A DNA stretch of 64,000 nt, from contig NZ_AP018558.1 in the NCBI RefSeq assembly GCF_003574215.1, forward strand, positions 1,467,001 to 1,531,000. Reading direction: 5' to 3'. This document shows positions 34,423 to 42,312 of the stretch, piece by piece (position 1 is the stretch's first letter; each line of letters opens with the position of its first letter). The DNA is from Hydrogenophilus thermoluteolus (GTDB lineage Bacteria; Pseudomonadota; Gammaproteobacteria; Burkholderiales; Rhodocyclaceae). The notes under the pieces were generated by a model. The model saw nothing but the letters and a program-made list of their open reading frames with translations, was not told the origin of the DNA and did not search any database. The position numbers were made by a program, and so were the translations under genes.

Positions 34423-35926
34423 CGCTCTGCCCCTCTTCGTTCAGTAACCCCAACCGTGTCATCTTATTGCGCAAACCCACCCGAGACAACCCCAACGCCC
34501 GCGCGGTTCGCGACAGATTTCCGCGGTGTGAGGCGAATGTCTCGGCGATGATCGCTTTTTCGATCGCTTCGAGCCGCGCGCGCAGCGACCCTTTCGCCCC
34601 ACCGATGATCTCCGTGAACGGGGACGATTCCGCTGTCGTCCTACCCTCCGAACCCCGCCCCGTCGTCCCGGCAACGGCGATCCGTGGCGACAGGTGGCGT
34701 TCGTGCAGCCATCCGTCTTCGCTCAACACGGCGAGACGCAAGATTTCGTTCGCCATTTCCCGCACATTCCCCGGCCATGAATAGGCAGTCAACCGTTCGA
34801 GACAAGCAGGGGTGACGCCGTGAAGCCTTTTTTGCAGGCTTTTTTCCGCTTCTGCAACCAGATGGTCGACCAGAACGGGGATATCGACTTGCCGCTCGCG
34901 TAACGGTGGCACGTGGATCGCAAAGGTCGCCAAGCGGTAGTAGAGATCCTCGCGAAACCGTCCGGCTTGCACCTCTTCGGCCAAATTCCGGTTCGTCGCC
35001 GCCACCACGCGGACGTTTACCCGAACCGGTTTGTTCCCGCCCAGCGGCCGAAACTCACCCTCTTGCAACACCCGCAGCAGTTTCACCTGAAATGCGGGAC
35101 TGGTGTCGCCGATCTCGTCGAGGAACAGCGTTCCCCCGTCCGCTTGCTGAAAAAGGCCCGCACGGTCTTCGTTGGCTCCGGTGAAAGCGCCCTTGCGATA
35201 GCCGAAGAGCTCGGACTCCAGCAGCGTGTCGGGGAGCGCGCCACAGTTCTGCGTCACGAACGGAGCTTCGCTGCGCGGACTGCTGTAGTGCAAGGCTCGG
35301 GCCACCATCTCTTTTCCGACCCCTGACTCTCCGGTGATCAACACGGGAAAATCATAGGTCGCCAGCCGGGCCACCAGTTGCCGAATCTCCGCCAACGGGC
35401 TTTGCGGTGCGCACAAAATCGCGTCACACCCCAACCGATGGTACACCTCGGTCCGTTTCTGCGCCACTTGGCCCGCCAGATAGGGCGCTGAGACACGCAA
35501 TTCCTGCGTCAACCGTTCGTGTTCGCGTATCAGACGCCAGAGCTCGGCCGCGCGCCGCAATACCAACAACAGTTGCTCGGGCTGCCACGGCTTGAGCAGA
35601 AATTGCCAGATACCGGCGTCGTTGATCCCGGCGATGATCGCCTCCGCGTCCGTATATCCCGAGAGGATGATCCGAATCGCCTGCGGCCAACGCTCACGGA
35701 CCTCTTTGAGAAACGCCACGCCAGACGTCCCCGGCATCCGTTGATCGCACAACACGATCGCAATCGGGGCACGCTCTGCCCACGTCGTCAAGAGTTCGCG
35801 CGCCGCCTCTGCATTCGTTGCCGTGAAGACGGTGAACTCCTCTTCGACGGTGCGTTCGATCGCTTCGAGCGAACGCACTTCGTCATCGACCACCAACAAC
35901 CCCAGCGGCGGTTGCGCTTCGCCCAT
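34412..35926 (-). CDS. hoxA: NtrC-family hydrogenase activator HoxA
   Basis: Response regulator that activates sigma-54 promoters of hydrogenase operons. The protein has 504 residues. The receiver has the phospho-acceptor D61 (CDQRMPG). The AAA+ domain has Walker A GESGVGKE, the sigma-54 contact loop GAFTGA and Walker B FLDEIGD. A Fis-type helix-turn-helix ends the protein (SRTARALGLSRVGLRNKM). In Cupriavidus the non-phosphorylated form is active. It is the first gene of hoxA-B-C-J and diverges from hoxF. Confidence 0.95.
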   Translation of the reverse strand: MGEAQPPLGLLVVDDEVRSLEAIERTVEEEFTVFTATNAEAARELLTTWAERAPIAIVLCDQRMPGTSGVAFLKEVRERWPQAIRIILSGYTDAEAIIAGINDAGIWQFLLKPWQPEQLLLVLRRAAELWRLIREHERLTQELRVSAPYLAGQVAQKRTEVYHRLGCDAILCAPQSPLAEIRQLVARLATYDFPVLITGESGVGKEMVARALHYSSPRSEAPFVTQNCGALPDTLLESELFGYRKGAFTGANEDRAGLFQQADGGTLFLDEIGDTSPAFQVKLLRVLQEGEFRPLGGNKPVRVNVRVVAATNRNLAEEVQAGRFREDLYYRLATFAIHVPPLRERQVDIPVLVDHLVAEAEKSLQKRLHGVTPACLERLTAYSWPGNVREMANEILRLAVLSEDGWLHERHLSPRIAVAGTTGRGSEGRTTAESSPFTEIIGGAKGSLRARLEAIEKAIIAETFASHRGNLSRTARALGLSRVGLRNKMTRLGLLNEEGQSGGG

Positions 35927-35980
35927 CGTTCCCCTTCAACCTTCCCATGCGCCTGACCCTGCAGAATCTATCACAAGCAC

Positions 35981-36007
35981 TTTACGTCCGAATTTTTTGC
36001 CTATAAT
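35981..36007 (+). promoter_or_regulatory. Sigma-70-type promoter of hoxFUYHW
   Basis: A perfect -10 box TATAAT (36002-36007) lies in the hoxA-hoxF intergenic region with a poor -35 TTTACG at 35981-35986 (15-bp spacer; CTTTAC gives 16). An AGGAGGAGG ribosome site follows before ATG 36030. No sigma-54 element is found here, unlike the membrane-bound hydrogenase operon. Confidence 0.55.
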
Positions 36008-36029
36008 GGCAACACGAGGAGGAGGAACC

Positions 36030-37805
36030 ATGACCACCGAACGACAGCGCACGGCACCCGGGTTGCTCGCAGCGCTTCACCAAGCACGTTCGCGGTTTGG
36101 CCGTCCGCTCGACGCCCAAGCGCTCGCGGAACTGAGCACCGCATTTTCTTTACCGCCAGGCGAAATCGCCGCAACGGCCTCGTTCTACCACTTCTTCCAA
36201 ACCCCACCGGCGCGCTACCAGATCCACTTCGTCGATCACGTCGTCGACCACCACGCAGGGGTTGCCGCGCTCTGCAACCACCTCTGCGCCGCGTTCGCGA
36301 TCCAACCCGGGCAACGCACCGCCGACGCGCGCTTGTTCGTCGGCTGGACCGCGTGCGCGGGCCTTTCGGATCAGGCCCCGGCAGCGCTCATCAACGGTCG
36401 ACCGATGCCCCGACTCGACGCGGCGCGCATCGATGCGCTCATCGAAAAAATCCAAGCGCAGATACCGATGGACCAATGGCCTACCGAATGGTTTGCGGTC
36501 ACCAACGCGATCCACCGCCACGGCCCACTGCTGACCTGGCTTGACACGACACCTGCCGAAGCGGTATTCGAACACCCCACAGCGCACGATCCCGACGCGA
36601 TTCTCCAGGCGGTTACCGACGCCGGTCTGCGGGGCCGTGGCGGCGCGGGCTTTCCCACCGCAACCAAATGGCGTTTTTGCCGCGAAAATGCCGACCCCGA
36701 ACGATTTCTCATCTGCAACGCCGACGAAGGCGAACCGGGTACTTTCAAGGATCGGGTGCTGCTCACCCGCTACCCGGAGCACCTCTTTGCCGGAATGATC
36801 CTCGCCGCGCGTGCGATCGGTGCCGACAAAGCAATCCTGTACCTGAGGTACGAATACCAATATCTTCTGCCCCAACTCGAAGCGGCGCGCGAGCGCATCG
36901 CCTCCGCCCAAGCGACGGTGCCGCAGGCTGAGCGCGTCACCCTCGAAATTGCGCTCGGCGCTGGCGCGTACGTCTGCGGCGAAGAGTCGGCATTGATCGA
37001 ATCGCTGGAAGGAAAACCGGGTCGTCCCCGAGTCCGCCCCCCGTACCCGGTGACGCAGGGATACCTGGGGCACCCCACGGTCGTCAATAACGTCGAAACG
37101 CTCGTTGCGGTTGCTGCGATCGTCGGGAACGGCGCTGCGTGGTGGCGCGCGCTGGGCACCCCCGATTCCTCGGGCCCGAAGCTCTTCTGCGTGAGCGGCG
37201 ACGTCGCCCAGCCCGGCCTCTACGAATTTCCCTACGGGGTTGCGCTCGGTGACGTGGTCACCGCCGCGCGCCCACTCGGTACCCGGTACGCCGTTCAAGT
37301 CTCTGGTCCGTCCGGTACGCTCCTACCGGCCACCCCTGAGCAATTGGCGCGGCCGCTCGCGTTCGAAGCACTTCCCTGTAACGGCACCGTGATGGTCTTC
37401 GACGTCCGCCGCGACCCAGTCGCGATCGTCCACCACTTCGCGCGTTTCTTCGCGCACGAAAGCTGTGGCTTTTGCACCCCCTGCCGGGTGGGCACCCAGC
37501 TCATCGCCAAAACCTTCGAGAAGATCGCGGCTGGCTACGCGACACGTTTCGACCTCGAACGGCTCGCCCCCGCGCTCGAAGCGATGCGGCTGGCGAGCAA
37601 TTGCGGTTTCGGCCTTTCTGCGGGCAACCCGGTGCGCGACCTCATCGCGCACTTCCGGCAACAACTCGAAGCGCAGCTGCAGCCCCACGACTTCATCCCC
37701 GCCTTTTCGCTCGACGCCGAACTCGCCGCGACGCGCCGCCTCACCGGCCGCGACGACCCGCACGCCCACTTGGCGCAATTCGAACAACCGGAGGTGACAC
37801 GATGA
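36030..37805 (+). CDS. hoxF: NAD-reducing hydrogenase diaphorase subunit HoxF
   Basis: FMN- and NAD-binding subunit of the soluble bidirectional hydrogenase. The protein has 591 residues from the ATG at 36030. An N-terminal NuoE-like domain (residues 1-165) is followed by a NuoF-like domain with GRGGAGF (202-208) and NADEGEPGTF (230-239). A [4Fe-4S] site has C479, C482, C485 (CGFCTPC) and C525 (SNCGFG). In the NuoE-like part the second Cys of the CxGxC pair is Ser113, so that [2Fe-2S] site is probably absent. It starts an operon with hoxUYHW. Confidence 0.95.
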   Translation: MTTERQRTAPGLLAALHQARSRFGRPLDAQALAELSTAFSLPPGEIAATASFYHFFQTPPARYQIHFVDHVVDHHAGVAALCNHLCAAFAIQPGQRTADARLFVGWTACAGLSDQAPAALINGRPMPRLDAARIDALIEKIQAQIPMDQWPTEWFAVTNAIHRHGPLLTWLDTTPAEAVFEHPTAHDPDAILQAVTDAGLRGRGGAGFPTATKWRFCRENADPERFLICNADEGEPGTFKDRVLLTRYPEHLFAGMILAARAIGADKAILYLRYEYQYLLPQLEAARERIASAQATVPQAERVTLEIALGAGAYVCGEESALIESLEGKPGRPRVRPPYPVTQGYLGHPTVVNNVETLVAVAAIVGNGAAWWRALGTPDSSGPKLFCVSGDVAQPGLYEFPYGVALGDVVTAARPLGTRYAVQVSGPSGTLLPATPEQLARPLAFEALPCNGTVMVFDVRRDPVAIVHHFARFFAHESCGFCTPCRVGTQLIAKTFEKIAAGYATRFDLERLAPALEAMRLASNCGFGLSAGNPVRDLIAHFRQQLEAQLQPHDFIPAFSLDAELAATRRLTGRDDPHAHLAQFEQPEVTR

Positions 37806-37849
37806 CCCCCCACCACGCTACCCGCGCCTACCCCAAAGAGGTCTGCTGA
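37802..37849 (+). CDS. 15-residue ORF bridging hoxF and hoxU
   Basis: A minimal open frame MTPHHATRAYPKEVC whose ATG overlaps the hoxF stop (ATGA) and whose stop overlaps the hoxU start (TGATG). It may be a translational-coupling device that carries ribosomes across the gap, as no AGGAGG-type site precedes hoxU except AAAGAGG 8 bases before. A functional peptide is unproven and the ORF may be incidental. Confidence 0.3.
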   Translation: MTPHHATRAYPKEVC

Positions 37850-38577
37850 TGCGCCCGACTACGCCCCCTTTCGCCAGCGAAACCTTCACCCTGGACGAGG
37901 AATCGATCCCGTTCGTTCCCGGACAAACCGTCCTCGAAGCGGCGCTTGCGGCAGGACGGTACATCCCGCACCTCTGCTGGCATCCCGAGATGGGCAATCA
38001 CGGCTCGTGTCGACTCTGCGTCGTCGAAGCCAATGGCCGCATTCAGGCCAGTTGCGCGCTCCCGGCGCAACCGGGACTCCAAGTGGTGAGCAAAAGCGAG
38101 ACGCTTACCCGCGTGCGGCGCACGCTCCTGGAAATGCTCTTTGCCGAAGGCAACCACTTCTGCCCCGGCTGCGAAAAGAGCGGGGATTGTCTGCTGCAAG
38201 CGCTCGCCTACGCCCATGGGATGACCGCGTCGCACTTCGACCCCTTCTACCCGCAGCGCCGAATCGACGCAAGCCACCCCGACCTCTGGCTCGACCCCAA
38301 CCGCTGCATCCTGTGCGGACTCTGCGTGCGCGCCAGTCTGGCCGAAGGGAAAGAGGCGCTCGTGATCGGCGGACGCGGCATCGCGTCGCGGCTTCTGGCG
38401 ACGAGCGCAAGCGGGCGCCTGGGCGACACGGCGCTTGCCGCAACCGACCGCGCCGCCCGGATCTGCCCAGTGGGCGCCCTCAACTTCAAAGCGGCGGGAT
38501 TCACCACCCCGATCGGCAAACGACGTTTCGACCACCGCCCGCCTGAAGCGATGAGCGACAAGGAGCGCTACACATGA
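37849..38577 (+). CDS. hoxU: NAD-reducing hydrogenase diaphorase subunit HoxU
   Basis: Iron-sulfur wire between HoxY and HoxF, related to the NuoG N-terminus. The protein has 242 residues. The [2Fe-2S] ligands are C43, C54, C57 and C69. A [4Fe-4S] site has H103, C105, C108 and C114. A second [4Fe-4S] site has C153, C156, C159 and C206. The start overlaps the small preceding ORF stop by one base, and the end overlaps hoxY by four. Confidence 0.95.
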   Translation: MRPTTPPFASETFTLDEESIPFVPGQTVLEAALAAGRYIPHLCWHPEMGNHGSCRLCVVEANGRIQASCALPAQPGLQVVSKSETLTRVRRTLLEMLFAEGNHFCPGCEKSGDCLLQALAYAHGMTASHFDPFYPQRRIDASHPDLWLDPNRCILCGLCVRASLAEGKEALVIGGRGIASRLLATSASGRLGDTALAATDRAARICPVGALNFKAAGFTTPIGKRRFDHRPPEAMSDKERYT

Positions 38578-39143
38578 CCTCTGCCGCACCCTCCGCGATG
38601 CCTCCCCGAAAAATCCGCATCGCCACCGCTTCGCTTGCCGGTTGCTTCGGTTGTCACATGTCGTTTGCCGACATCGATACGCGCCTCCTTGCCCTTGCAG
38701 AGTGGGTCACGTTCGACCGTTCGCCGCTCACCGACTGGAAAACGGTTGGCGAATGCGACATCGCGCTCATCGAAGGGGGCGTGTGTAACGCGGAAAACGT
38801 CGAGGTGTTGCGTGCCTATCGTCGTGCCGCGCGGATCCTGGTCGCGGTGGGGGCCTGCGCAATCAACGGCGGGCTACCTGCGCAGCGCAACCAGCATCGC
38901 GTAGAGAGGCTCCTTACCCAAGTCTTCGAAGCGGATCGCCACCTCGCGCCCGGCAGCCGCGTACCCAACGACCCGGAATTGCCGCTCCTCCTCGAACATG
39001 TCCATCCGATCCACGAAATCGTCCGCGTGGACTACTACCTACCCGGCTGCCCTCCTACAGCGGAAGTGATCTGGACCTTCCTCACTGACCTGCTCGTTGG
39101 CCGCGAACCCCACTTCCCGTACCCGACGCTGCGCTACGATTGA
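38574..39143 (+). CDS. hoxY: NAD-reducing hydrogenase small subunit HoxY
   Basis: Small hydrogenase subunit with a single proximal [4Fe-4S] cluster. The protein has 189 residues and no signal peptide. Ligands are C24 and C27 (AGCFGCH), C95 (GACAING) and C159 (PGCPP). It has the short cytoplasmic form, lacking the C-terminal clusters of HoxK. ATGA overlap with hoxU; hoxH starts 8 bases after. Confidence 0.96.
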   Translation: MTSAAPSAMPPRKIRIATASLAGCFGCHMSFADIDTRLLALAEWVTFDRSPLTDWKTVGECDIALIEGGVCNAENVEVLRAYRRAARILVAVGACAINGGLPAQRNQHRVERLLTQVFEADRHLAPGSRVPNDPELPLLLEHVHPIHEIVRVDYYLPGCPPTAEVIWTFLTDLLVGREPHFPYPTLRYD

Positions 39144-39151
39144 GAGGCACC

Positions 39152-40693
39152 ATGACCCAGCACGCCCCCCAAGCCGTTTCCCCCCGCCCGTCGCTGCCTG
39201 CTAACGCCACCCGACGGGTTGCGATCGACCCGCTCTCCCGCGTCGAAGGCCATGGCAAGGTCACCATCTGGCTCGACGACGACGGGCAAGTGGTCGAAGC
39301 GCGACTGCACATCGTCGAATTTCGCGGTTTCGAGGCGTTCATCGTCGGCCGCCCCTATTGGGAAGCGCCGGTGGTGGTACAACGCCTCTGCGGCATCTGT
39401 CCCGTTTCGCACCATCTGGCCGCGGCCAAAGCGCTCGACCGTCTGGTCGGTGTCACGCAACTGCCCCCCACCGCCGAAAAGATGCGGCGGCTGATGCACT
39501 ACGGCCAGGTGCTGCAATCGCACGCGTTGCACTTCTTCTACCTCGCGGCGCCCGACCTCCTTCTGGGGTTCAGCGCCGACCCCGCGCAGCGCAACGTCTT
39601 CGGTTTAGCCGCACAAAAACGGGAATTGGCGCGCCAAGGAATCCTGGTGCGCCAGTTTGGTCAGGAGTGCATCGAAGCCACTGCGGGCAAACGGATCCAT
39701 GGCACGAGCGCCGTTCCAGGCGGCATCCACAAAAATCTGAGCCGCCGCGAACGAATGGCACTCCTTTCCCGCGCGCCCGAAATCCGGAGTTGGTGCGAAG
39801 CGGCGGTAGCGCTCATCGAGCGCCTCTTTACCGAGCATGCGCCCTTTTTTGCCCAGTTCGGTTCGTTCCAGACGAAGACCTTTTCGCTCGTTGCCGCCGA
39901 CGGCAGCCTCGACCTCTACGACGGTACGTTCCGCGTCAAAGAGGCAAACGGCGCGATCCTCATCGACCACTACGACCCCAACGACTACGACCAACTCCTG
40001 GTTGAAGCGGTGCGGCCGTGGAGCTACATGAAGTTCCCCTACCTCAAGGCCTACGGCGAACCCGACGGGTTTTACCGTGTCGGCCCATCGGCGCGGCTCA
40101 TCAATTGCGATCGTCTCACCACGGCGCGTGCCGAAGCCGCGCGACAGCGCTTTCTCACATTCGACCAAGGCACTGTGGCGCACAGTACGCTCGGCTACCA
40201 TTGGGCGCGACTCATCGAAATGCTCCACTGTGCCGAACTGATCGAGGCACTCCTGACCGACGCCGATCTGGAAGGGGGAGAACTGCGCGCGCGCGGCCAA
40301 CGCCAACACCGGGGTGTCGGCGTGATCGAAGCGCCCCGCGGCACCCTCATCCACCATTACGAAGTGGGGGACGACGACCTCATCACCTATTGCAACCTCA
40401 TCGTCTCCACCACCCACAACAACGCGGTGATGAACCAGGCGGTCACCACCGCAGCGAAAGCCTTCCTCTCCGGCGTGACGCTCACCGAAGCGCTGCTCAA
40501 CCACATCGAAGTAGCGGTGCGCGCGTTCGATCCGTGTCTTTCGTGCGCGACCCATGCGCTCGGACAGATGCCGCTCGTCGTCTCGCTCCACCATAAAGAC
40601 GTCCCCACCCCCATCGACATGCTGGTTCGCCACAGCGACGGCACGATCGAGCGCCCCACGGCAGCGCCAGCGCTCGGGACTAAGGGTACATGA
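39152..40693 (+). CDS. hoxH: NAD-reducing hydrogenase large subunit HoxH
   Basis: NiFe catalytic subunit of the soluble hydrogenase. The protein has 513 residues. L1 is RLCGICPVSH (C80, C83) and L2 is DPCLSCATH (C462, C465). HoxW should cut after H468, removing a 45-residue tail that begins ALGQMPL. A longer open frame from 39140 is ignored because ATG 39152 has a GAGAGG site. Four-base overlap with hoxW. Confidence 0.96.
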   Translation: MTQHAPQAVSPRPSLPANATRRVAIDPLSRVEGHGKVTIWLDDDGQVVEARLHIVEFRGFEAFIVGRPYWEAPVVVQRLCGICPVSHHLAAAKALDRLVGVTQLPPTAEKMRRLMHYGQVLQSHALHFFYLAAPDLLLGFSADPAQRNVFGLAAQKRELARQGILVRQFGQECIEATAGKRIHGTSAVPGGIHKNLSRRERMALLSRAPEIRSWCEAAVALIERLFTEHAPFFAQFGSFQTKTFSLVAADGSLDLYDGTFRVKEANGAILIDHYDPNDYDQLLVEAVRPWSYMKFPYLKAYGEPDGFYRVGPSARLINCDRLTTARAEAARQRFLTFDQGTVAHSTLGYHWARLIEMLHCAELIEALLTDADLEGGELRARGQRQHRGVGVIEAPRGTLIHHYEVGDDDLITYCNLIVSTTHNNAVMNQAVTTAAKAFLSGVTLTEALLNHIEVAVRAFDPCLSCATHALGQMPLVVSLHHKDVPTPIDMLVRHSDGTIERPTAAPALGTKGT

Positions 40694-41292
40694 CAACTCA
40701 GTACCCGGAACGGCCGTTGCTTCCCGCACCACCGCCCCCCGGTGCAATCCTCATCCTCGCCTGCGGCAACGACCTGCGGGGCGACGACGCGCTGGGCGCC
40801 CGTTTCGTTGCCGAAATCGAAAGGCAAAAGCAAACCCTCCCCCCCGCTTGGCGGGACGCGATCGTCACCCATTGGCAACTGCAATGGGGCCCCGAAACGG
40901 CGCTCCTTCTGGCGAACCGGCACACGGTCTGCTTCGTCGACGCGTACGCCCCCAACGGGATCGAAGCGTCGCCGCACGGCGCCGAACGCGCCGCAGCGCC
41001 CCCTTTTGTAGTCACCCGCCTGGAACCCCCTGACGGCACGCTCGCCCCGCTTCTTGCCAGCGTCGGCACACACCAAGTCTCGCCCATCGCACTGCTTGCT
41101 GCCGCTCGACTCCTGGGCTTGGCGCTCCCTGCGTCGCTGTGGCAAATCGCGATCCGGGGGGAGCACTTCACGTTGGGCGCTCCCCTCTCTGCGCTTGCCT
41201 CCCGTGCGCTTGCCGAGACGCTCACCTGGTTTTGGCCGTGGCTAGTGGGGGAAACCCCAATTTGCACAAATGGCACCATCACACTAAACTGA
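40690..41292 (+). CDS. hoxW: HoxH maturation endopeptidase HoxW
   Basis: Protease that trims the HoxH C-terminus after nickel insertion. The protein has 200 residues. The family region LACGNDLRGDDALGARF (about residues 24-40) carries the metal-binding acid (Asp in RGDDALG); CFVDAYAP (second acid) and the His in GTHQVSPI are also present. The N-terminus is Pro-rich. It ends the hoxFUYHW operon, matching a set without hoxI or a second hyp set. Confidence 0.92.
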   Translation: MTTQYPERPLLPAPPPPGAILILACGNDLRGDDALGARFVAEIERQKQTLPPAWRDAIVTHWQLQWGPETALLLANRHTVCFVDAYAPNGIEASPHGAERAAAPPFVVTRLEPPDGTLAPLLASVGTHQVSPIALLAAARLLGLALPASLWQIAIRGEHFTLGAPLSALASRALAETLTWFWPWLVGETPICTNGTITLN

Positions 41293-41306
41293 TTACACAG
41301 TTTTTT
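41286..41306 (+). terminator. Possible intrinsic terminator after hoxW
   Basis: A 6-bp stem AAACTG/CAGTTT with a 6-base loop, followed by a short T run, overlaps the hoxW stop. The AT-rich stem is weak but the T tract is rare in this GC-rich DNA. Confidence 0.4.
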
Positions 41307-41329
41307 CACCCACGAAGAGGAGGTAGCTG

Positions 41330-42295
41330 ATGAAACCCATGAAATGGCTCACCGCATTGGCAGTCACCGCAACGGTGGCCAGCGCGCCGGTCACCCACGC
41401 GGCGCAATTCGTCACCATCGGCACGGGCGGCGTCACCGGCGTCTATTACGCTGCGGGTGGCGCGATCTGCCGTTTGATGAACAAAGATCGTGCCCAACAC
41501 GGCATTCGGTGCTCGGTGGAGAGCACCGGTGGTTCGGTCTATAACATCAACACCATCCGGGCGGGCGAACTCGATTTCGGCGTCGCGCAATCCGACGTTC
41601 ATTACAACGCCGTCAAAGGGTTGAAGCAGTTCAAAGACGCTGGCCCGATGACCGAGCTGCGCGCGGTCTTTTCGATCCATCCTGAGCCGCTCACCGTCGT
41701 TGCGCGGCCCGATGCCGGAATCAAAAACTTCCAGGATCTCAAAGGCAAGCGCGTGAACGTCGGGAACCCCGGCTCCGGCCAGCGGGCGACGATGGAACTC
41801 CTCGTTCCCGCGATGGGGATGAGTTTTTCCGATTTCGCGCTCGTTTCCGAACTCAAGGCGGACGAACACGGCGCAGCCCTCTGTGACAACAAGATCGACG
41901 CGTTCGTCTATGTCGTGGGTCACCCGTCCGCGAACATCCAAGATCCCACCACCACCTGTGGCGCCAAACTGGTCAATGTCACCGGTCCCGGCGTGGACAA
42001 GTTGATCGCGCAATACCCCTACTTTGCGCCGGCAACGATCCCCGGCGGCATGTACGCGAACAACCCCGATCCGGTGAAAACCTTCGGGGTGGTCGCCACG
42101 CTGGTCACTTCGGCGAAAGTGCCGGCGGACGTCGTCTATCAACTGGTCAAAGCGGTCTTCGAGAACTTCGACGACTTCAAGAAGCTGCACCCGGCCTTCG
42201 CCCATCTCGATCCGAAAGACATGATCAAGAACGGGCTCTCGGCGCCGCTGCATGAAGGCGCGGTGCGCTACTACAAAGAGAAGGGCTGGATGTAA
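41330..42295 (+). CDS. TAXI-family TRAP transporter solute receptor
   Basis: Periplasmic substrate-binding protein of a TRAP transporter. The protein has 321 residues. It has a signal peptide of about 24 residues ending THA-AQ. The mature protein starts with FVTIGTGGVTGVYYAAGG, which is the signature of TAXI (TRAP-associated extracytoplasmic immunogenic) receptors. GNPGSGQRATMELL is another conserved patch. A GAGGAGG site precedes the ATG. Substrate is unknown; the following acyl-CoA genes suggest an organic acid. Confidence 0.92.
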   Translation: MKPMKWLTALAVTATVASAPVTHAAQFVTIGTGGVTGVYYAAGGAICRLMNKDRAQHGIRCSVESTGGSVYNINTIRAGELDFGVAQSDVHYNAVKGLKQFKDAGPMTELRAVFSIHPEPLTVVARPDAGIKNFQDLKGKRVNVGNPGSGQRATMELLVPAMGMSFSDFALVSELKADEHGAALCDNKIDAFVYVVGHPSANIQDPTTTCGAKLVNVTGPGVDKLIAQYPYFAPATIPGGMYANNPDPVKTFGVVATLVTSAKVPADVVYQLVKAVFENFDDFKKLHPAFAHLDPKDMIKNGLSAPLHEGAVRYYKEKGWM

Positions 42296-42312
42296 TCGTT
42301 TAGAGGACGACC

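Noticed and set aside
35985..36000. Sigma-54 promoter before hoxF
   Set aside because: A TTGC is present but the upstream element lacks the GG of TGGCAC at the required spacing.
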